Of a stretch of 6,768 bases of DNA, positions 5,257-6,768 are shown one piece after another; the first letter of the stretch is position 1, and the number at the start of each line of letters is the position of its first letter. Where the stretch lies: assembly GCA_944372565.1 (NCBI GenBank), contig CALVZR010000109.1:1-6768 (forward strand), given 5' to 3'. A model generated the notes under the pieces. The model made no database searches and was not told where the DNA came from. It saw only the letters and a program-made list of their open reading frames with translations. A program made the translations under genes and the position numbers. This stretch comes from an uncultured Clostridia bacterium. Its GTDB lineage: Bacteria > Bacillota > Clostridia > Christensenellales > Borkfalkiaceae.

Positions 5257-6141
5257 ATGACGTACGTTCTGCTCTTCGCCGTGCTCGCCGTCATGCGGAC
5301 GGCGCAGGCGGTTTCCGCCAAACATTCGAGTTCGCTCATTCAGGATAACCGCACCCTGCTGCACGCGGGCGGGTTCAGCAATATCGTTTCCGCGCTGGTT
5401 GCCCTCGTGGCGCTGATCGTGGCAAACGACTTTTCCTGCGACGCGTTCACCGTGCTCACCGCGGCGGCGTGCGGGCTGTGCATCACCCTCGCCACTCTCA
5501 CGCAATACGTTTCGCTCAGGCAGAGCACCATCGCGCTCAATACGATGTTCGGCACGGCTTCTATGCTGCTGCCCTCGATCGCGGGGATTTTCCTGTTCTG
5601 CGAAACGATGAGCGTATGGCAGTGGGCGGGGCTCGTCCTCTTCATCGCGGCGGCGTATTTTCTCATCTGCGCGTCCTCCAAAGAAAAGGCGAAGATGACC
5701 TGGAAGGGCTTTCTTCTCCTCCTCGGGGTGTTCGCGTTCAACGGGCTTTCCTCCCTTTTGCAGAAATATTTCGCCGTAGAGCAGGGAGAGGCGGCGAACG
5801 CCACCTTCTTCAACTTTCTCTGCTTTGCCATAAACGGCGTTCTGTTTTACGTTATCACGGGCGTTTACTGCCTTGCCAAACGGGAGAAATTCTCCCTGCT
5901 GCCCCCCAAACTGATGGTGTGGAACGGCGTGCAGGCGGCGGCTGTGTTCGCCGTGGGGCTGCTCATCACGGTGATGGCAGCCACGCTCTCCTCCGCAGTG
6001 CTGTTCACCGTTTCGGGCGTGATTATGCTGCTCGCGAACGCGCTGGTGGGCGCGATCGGGTTCAAGGAAAAATTCACGGTGTTTTCGGTGTGCGGCATCG
6101 TGCTGAGCATCGCCGCTGCGGTGTGCGCGAACATCGTATAA
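5257..6141 (+). CDS. EamA/DMT-superfamily 10-TM transporter
   Basis: A 294-residue integral membrane protein with about ten predicted membrane segments in two repeats of five, the architecture of drug/metabolite transporters with duplicated EamA domains. Approximate segments are 2-20, 39-57, 65-83, 92-113, 121-139, 150-170, 184-204, 221-241, 245-265 and 273-292. Each half ends in the characteristic Glu followed by a tryptophan- or glycine-containing last helix: LFCETMSVWQWAGLVLFIAA (113-132) in the first and GFKEKFTVFSVCGIVLSIAA (268-287) in the second. A short basic loop (SKEKAKMTWK, 141-150) separates the halves. Family members export or import small metabolites such as amino acids or nucleotides; substrate cannot be inferred. 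The ATG at 5257 has AGGGGAG five bases upstream. It is a single-gene unit with its own strong promoter and a structured leader, divergent from the ger operon. No link to germination is shown beyond adjacency. Confidence 0.85.
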   Translation: MTYVLLFAVLAVMRTAQAVSAKHSSSLIQDNRTLLHAGGFSNIVSALVALVALIVANDFSCDAFTVLTAAACGLCITLATLTQYVSLRQSTIALNTMFGTASMLLPSIAGIFLFCETMSVWQWAGLVLFIAAAYFLICASSKEKAKMTWKGFLLLLGVFAFNGLSSLLQKYFAVEQGEAANATFFNFLCFAINGVLFYVITGVYCLAKREKFSLLPPKLMVWNGVQAAAVFAVGLLITVMAATLSSAVLFTVSGVIMLLANALVGAIGFKEKFTVFSVCGIVLSIAAAVCANIV

Positions 6142-6173
6142 AAAGCGCGCAGGCGAAAATAAACATAAATGAA

Positions 6174-6215
6174 AACCCGCCCCGCTGCGGAATCGCAGCG
6201 GGGCGGGTTGTTTTT
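6174..6215. terminator. Strong bidirectional terminator between the transporter and surface-protein genes
   Basis: A perfect 16-bp GC-rich stem pairs 6174-6189 with 6194-6209 around the loop GAAT. On the plus strand it is followed by G and five T (6211-6215). On the minus strand the stem is followed by further T at 6172-6173, giving four U at the end of that transcript too. It lies 32 bases past the transporter stop and 28 bases past the stop of the convergent minus-strand gene, so it suits both. Confidence 0.92.
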
Positions 6216-6237
6216 CGGCGATTTCTTTCAACCGCTT

Positions 6238-6768
6238 TTATGCCTGGGAAACGACCGTATAATACGTTTTGCCGTCCTTTTCCTCCGTCTGAACGGTACA
6301 TCCGGCTTCCACGAAGTTGCCGCCGAGATTATCGTCGCCCTCCGCGGGATTGTAATTGACGAACGTGCCGCCGAATACGTTTATGTAGCCTTCCGCGCCC
6401 TGCGTCTGCCCCACGTTGAGAACATACCAGAAACCCTCGTAATCTATTGCCGTTTCAAACGTACCGCCATGAATATTGCAGTTGCCGTCTCCTTGTGAAA
6501 CATAAATCGTGCTGTTTCCCTCATTGTTCGCATCCGCGCCGACAAAATAATAACCGCCATAGATATTTACCGTTGCGAGATTATAAAGACCAATCGTATA
6601 ATAGCTGCCGCCGCTGCCGGCGATCACCCTGCCCGTTTCCGCGCTGTCTTTGATGGTGAGAACGGTTTCTGCGCCGTCCACATGAATCGCATCGCCCGCC
6701 GCCGTAACGGTGCGGCCGTTCAGATCGAGCGTAACTTCTCTTTTTTCCTCGAATTGCAAAACAATCCC
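6238..6768 (-). CDS. Gly-rich repetitive, probably beta-helical surface protein, C-terminal fragment
   Basis: The frame is open from the right edge of the window to a TAA at 6238-6240; 176 residues of the C-terminus are visible and the start lies outside. The visible sequence begins with VTLDLNGRTVTA, followed by VLTIKDSAETGRVIAG, a pattern common in right-handed beta-helix (pectate-lyase-like) extracellular proteins of gut Bacillota. Three Gly-Gly turns recur at roughly 30-residue spacing: NIYGGYYF, NIHGGTFE and NVFGGTFV (Gly-Gly near visible residues 71, 101 and 133). Asn, Gly, Thr and Tyr are abundant and Lys/Arg rare, typical of surface proteins. The end, CTVQTEEKDGKTYYTVVSQA, has no LPXTG motif, hydrophobic helix or basic tail, so the protein is not sortase-anchored by this end. 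The TTG at 6757-6759 is internal, not a start. Codon use looks somewhat more AT-rich than its neighbours. Function is unknown; adhesion or a cell-envelope role is only inference. Confidence 0.72.
   Translation of the reverse strand, partial: GIVLQFEEKREVTLDLNGRTVTAAGDAIHVDGAETVLTIKDSAETGRVIAGSGGSYYTIGLYNLATVNIYGGYYFVGADANNEGNSTIYVSQGDGNCNIHGGTFETAIDYEGFWYVLNVGQTQGAEGYINVFGGTFVNYNPAEGDDNLGGNFVEAGCTVQTEEKDGKTYYTVVSQA

Noticed and set aside
5227..6231. 334-codon open frame on the minus strand
   Set aside because: It is antisense to the DMT transporter, with low-complexity Arg/His/Glu/Gly-rich composition, and it runs across the transporter promoter-side leader and the terminator.
5469..6359. 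296-codon open frame on the plus strand in another phase
   Set aside because: It overlaps the transporter in a different frame, reads through the strong terminator at 6174-6215, and has an Arg/His-rich shadow composition.
1..6768. CRISPR array, tRNA, rRNA, insertion sequence or phage genes
   Set aside because: I saw no spaced repeats of CRISPR size, no cloverleaf or rRNA-like stretch, and no transposase or integrase motifs on either strand.

Overview
The window is GC-rich bacterial DNA with strong Shine-Dalgarno sites and GC-rich intrinsic terminators. It carries a complete gerA-type spore-germinant-receptor operon, which points to an endospore-forming Bacillota. High GC, a CFI-box protein and a Gly-rich beta-helix surface protein suggest an uncultured gut Clostridia lineage (Christensenellales-like). 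That placement is inference; no rRNA or marker gene is present.

Layout, left to right. (1) Positions 1-251 (+) are the 3' end of an M29 metallo-aminopeptidase gene, closed by an intrinsic terminator. (2) A strong sigma-A-type promoter at 306-334 and a leader with three copies of ACTATA precede a 280-residue CFI-box protein of unknown function (391-1233, +). (3) A perfect 17-bp hairpin at 1240-1276 separates it from the convergent ger operon. (4) On the minus strand, 4993 down to 1275, lie three overlapping genes in the order A, B, C: a GerAA/GerKA-type membrane subunit, a GerAB/GerKB-type APC-superfamily permease and a Ger(x)C-type subunit. (5) An intergenic region (4994-5256) with A/T tracts and a small dyad holds a near-consensus sigma-A promoter firing rightward, followed by a very stable GNRA-capped hairpin in the leader. 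(6) Positions 5257-6141 (+) encode a 10-TM EamA/DMT-type transporter. (7) A second strong bidirectional terminator (6174-6215) separates it from the tail of a convergent minus-strand gene for a repetitive, probably beta-helical surface protein that runs off the right edge.

The three Ger proteins should form one inner-spore-membrane receptor: A and B as membrane core and germinant-sensing subunits, C as the surface-exposed partner. Overlapping reading frames imply translational coupling. The other genes look like independent single-gene units, each with its own promoter and/or terminator.

I see no mobile element, CRISPR array, tRNA, rRNA or obvious new multi-gene system. The points most worth a second look are a GerC-type subunit that seems to have lost its lipidation cysteine, the ACTATA cluster over the start of the CFI-box transcript, and the structured leader of the transporter gene.
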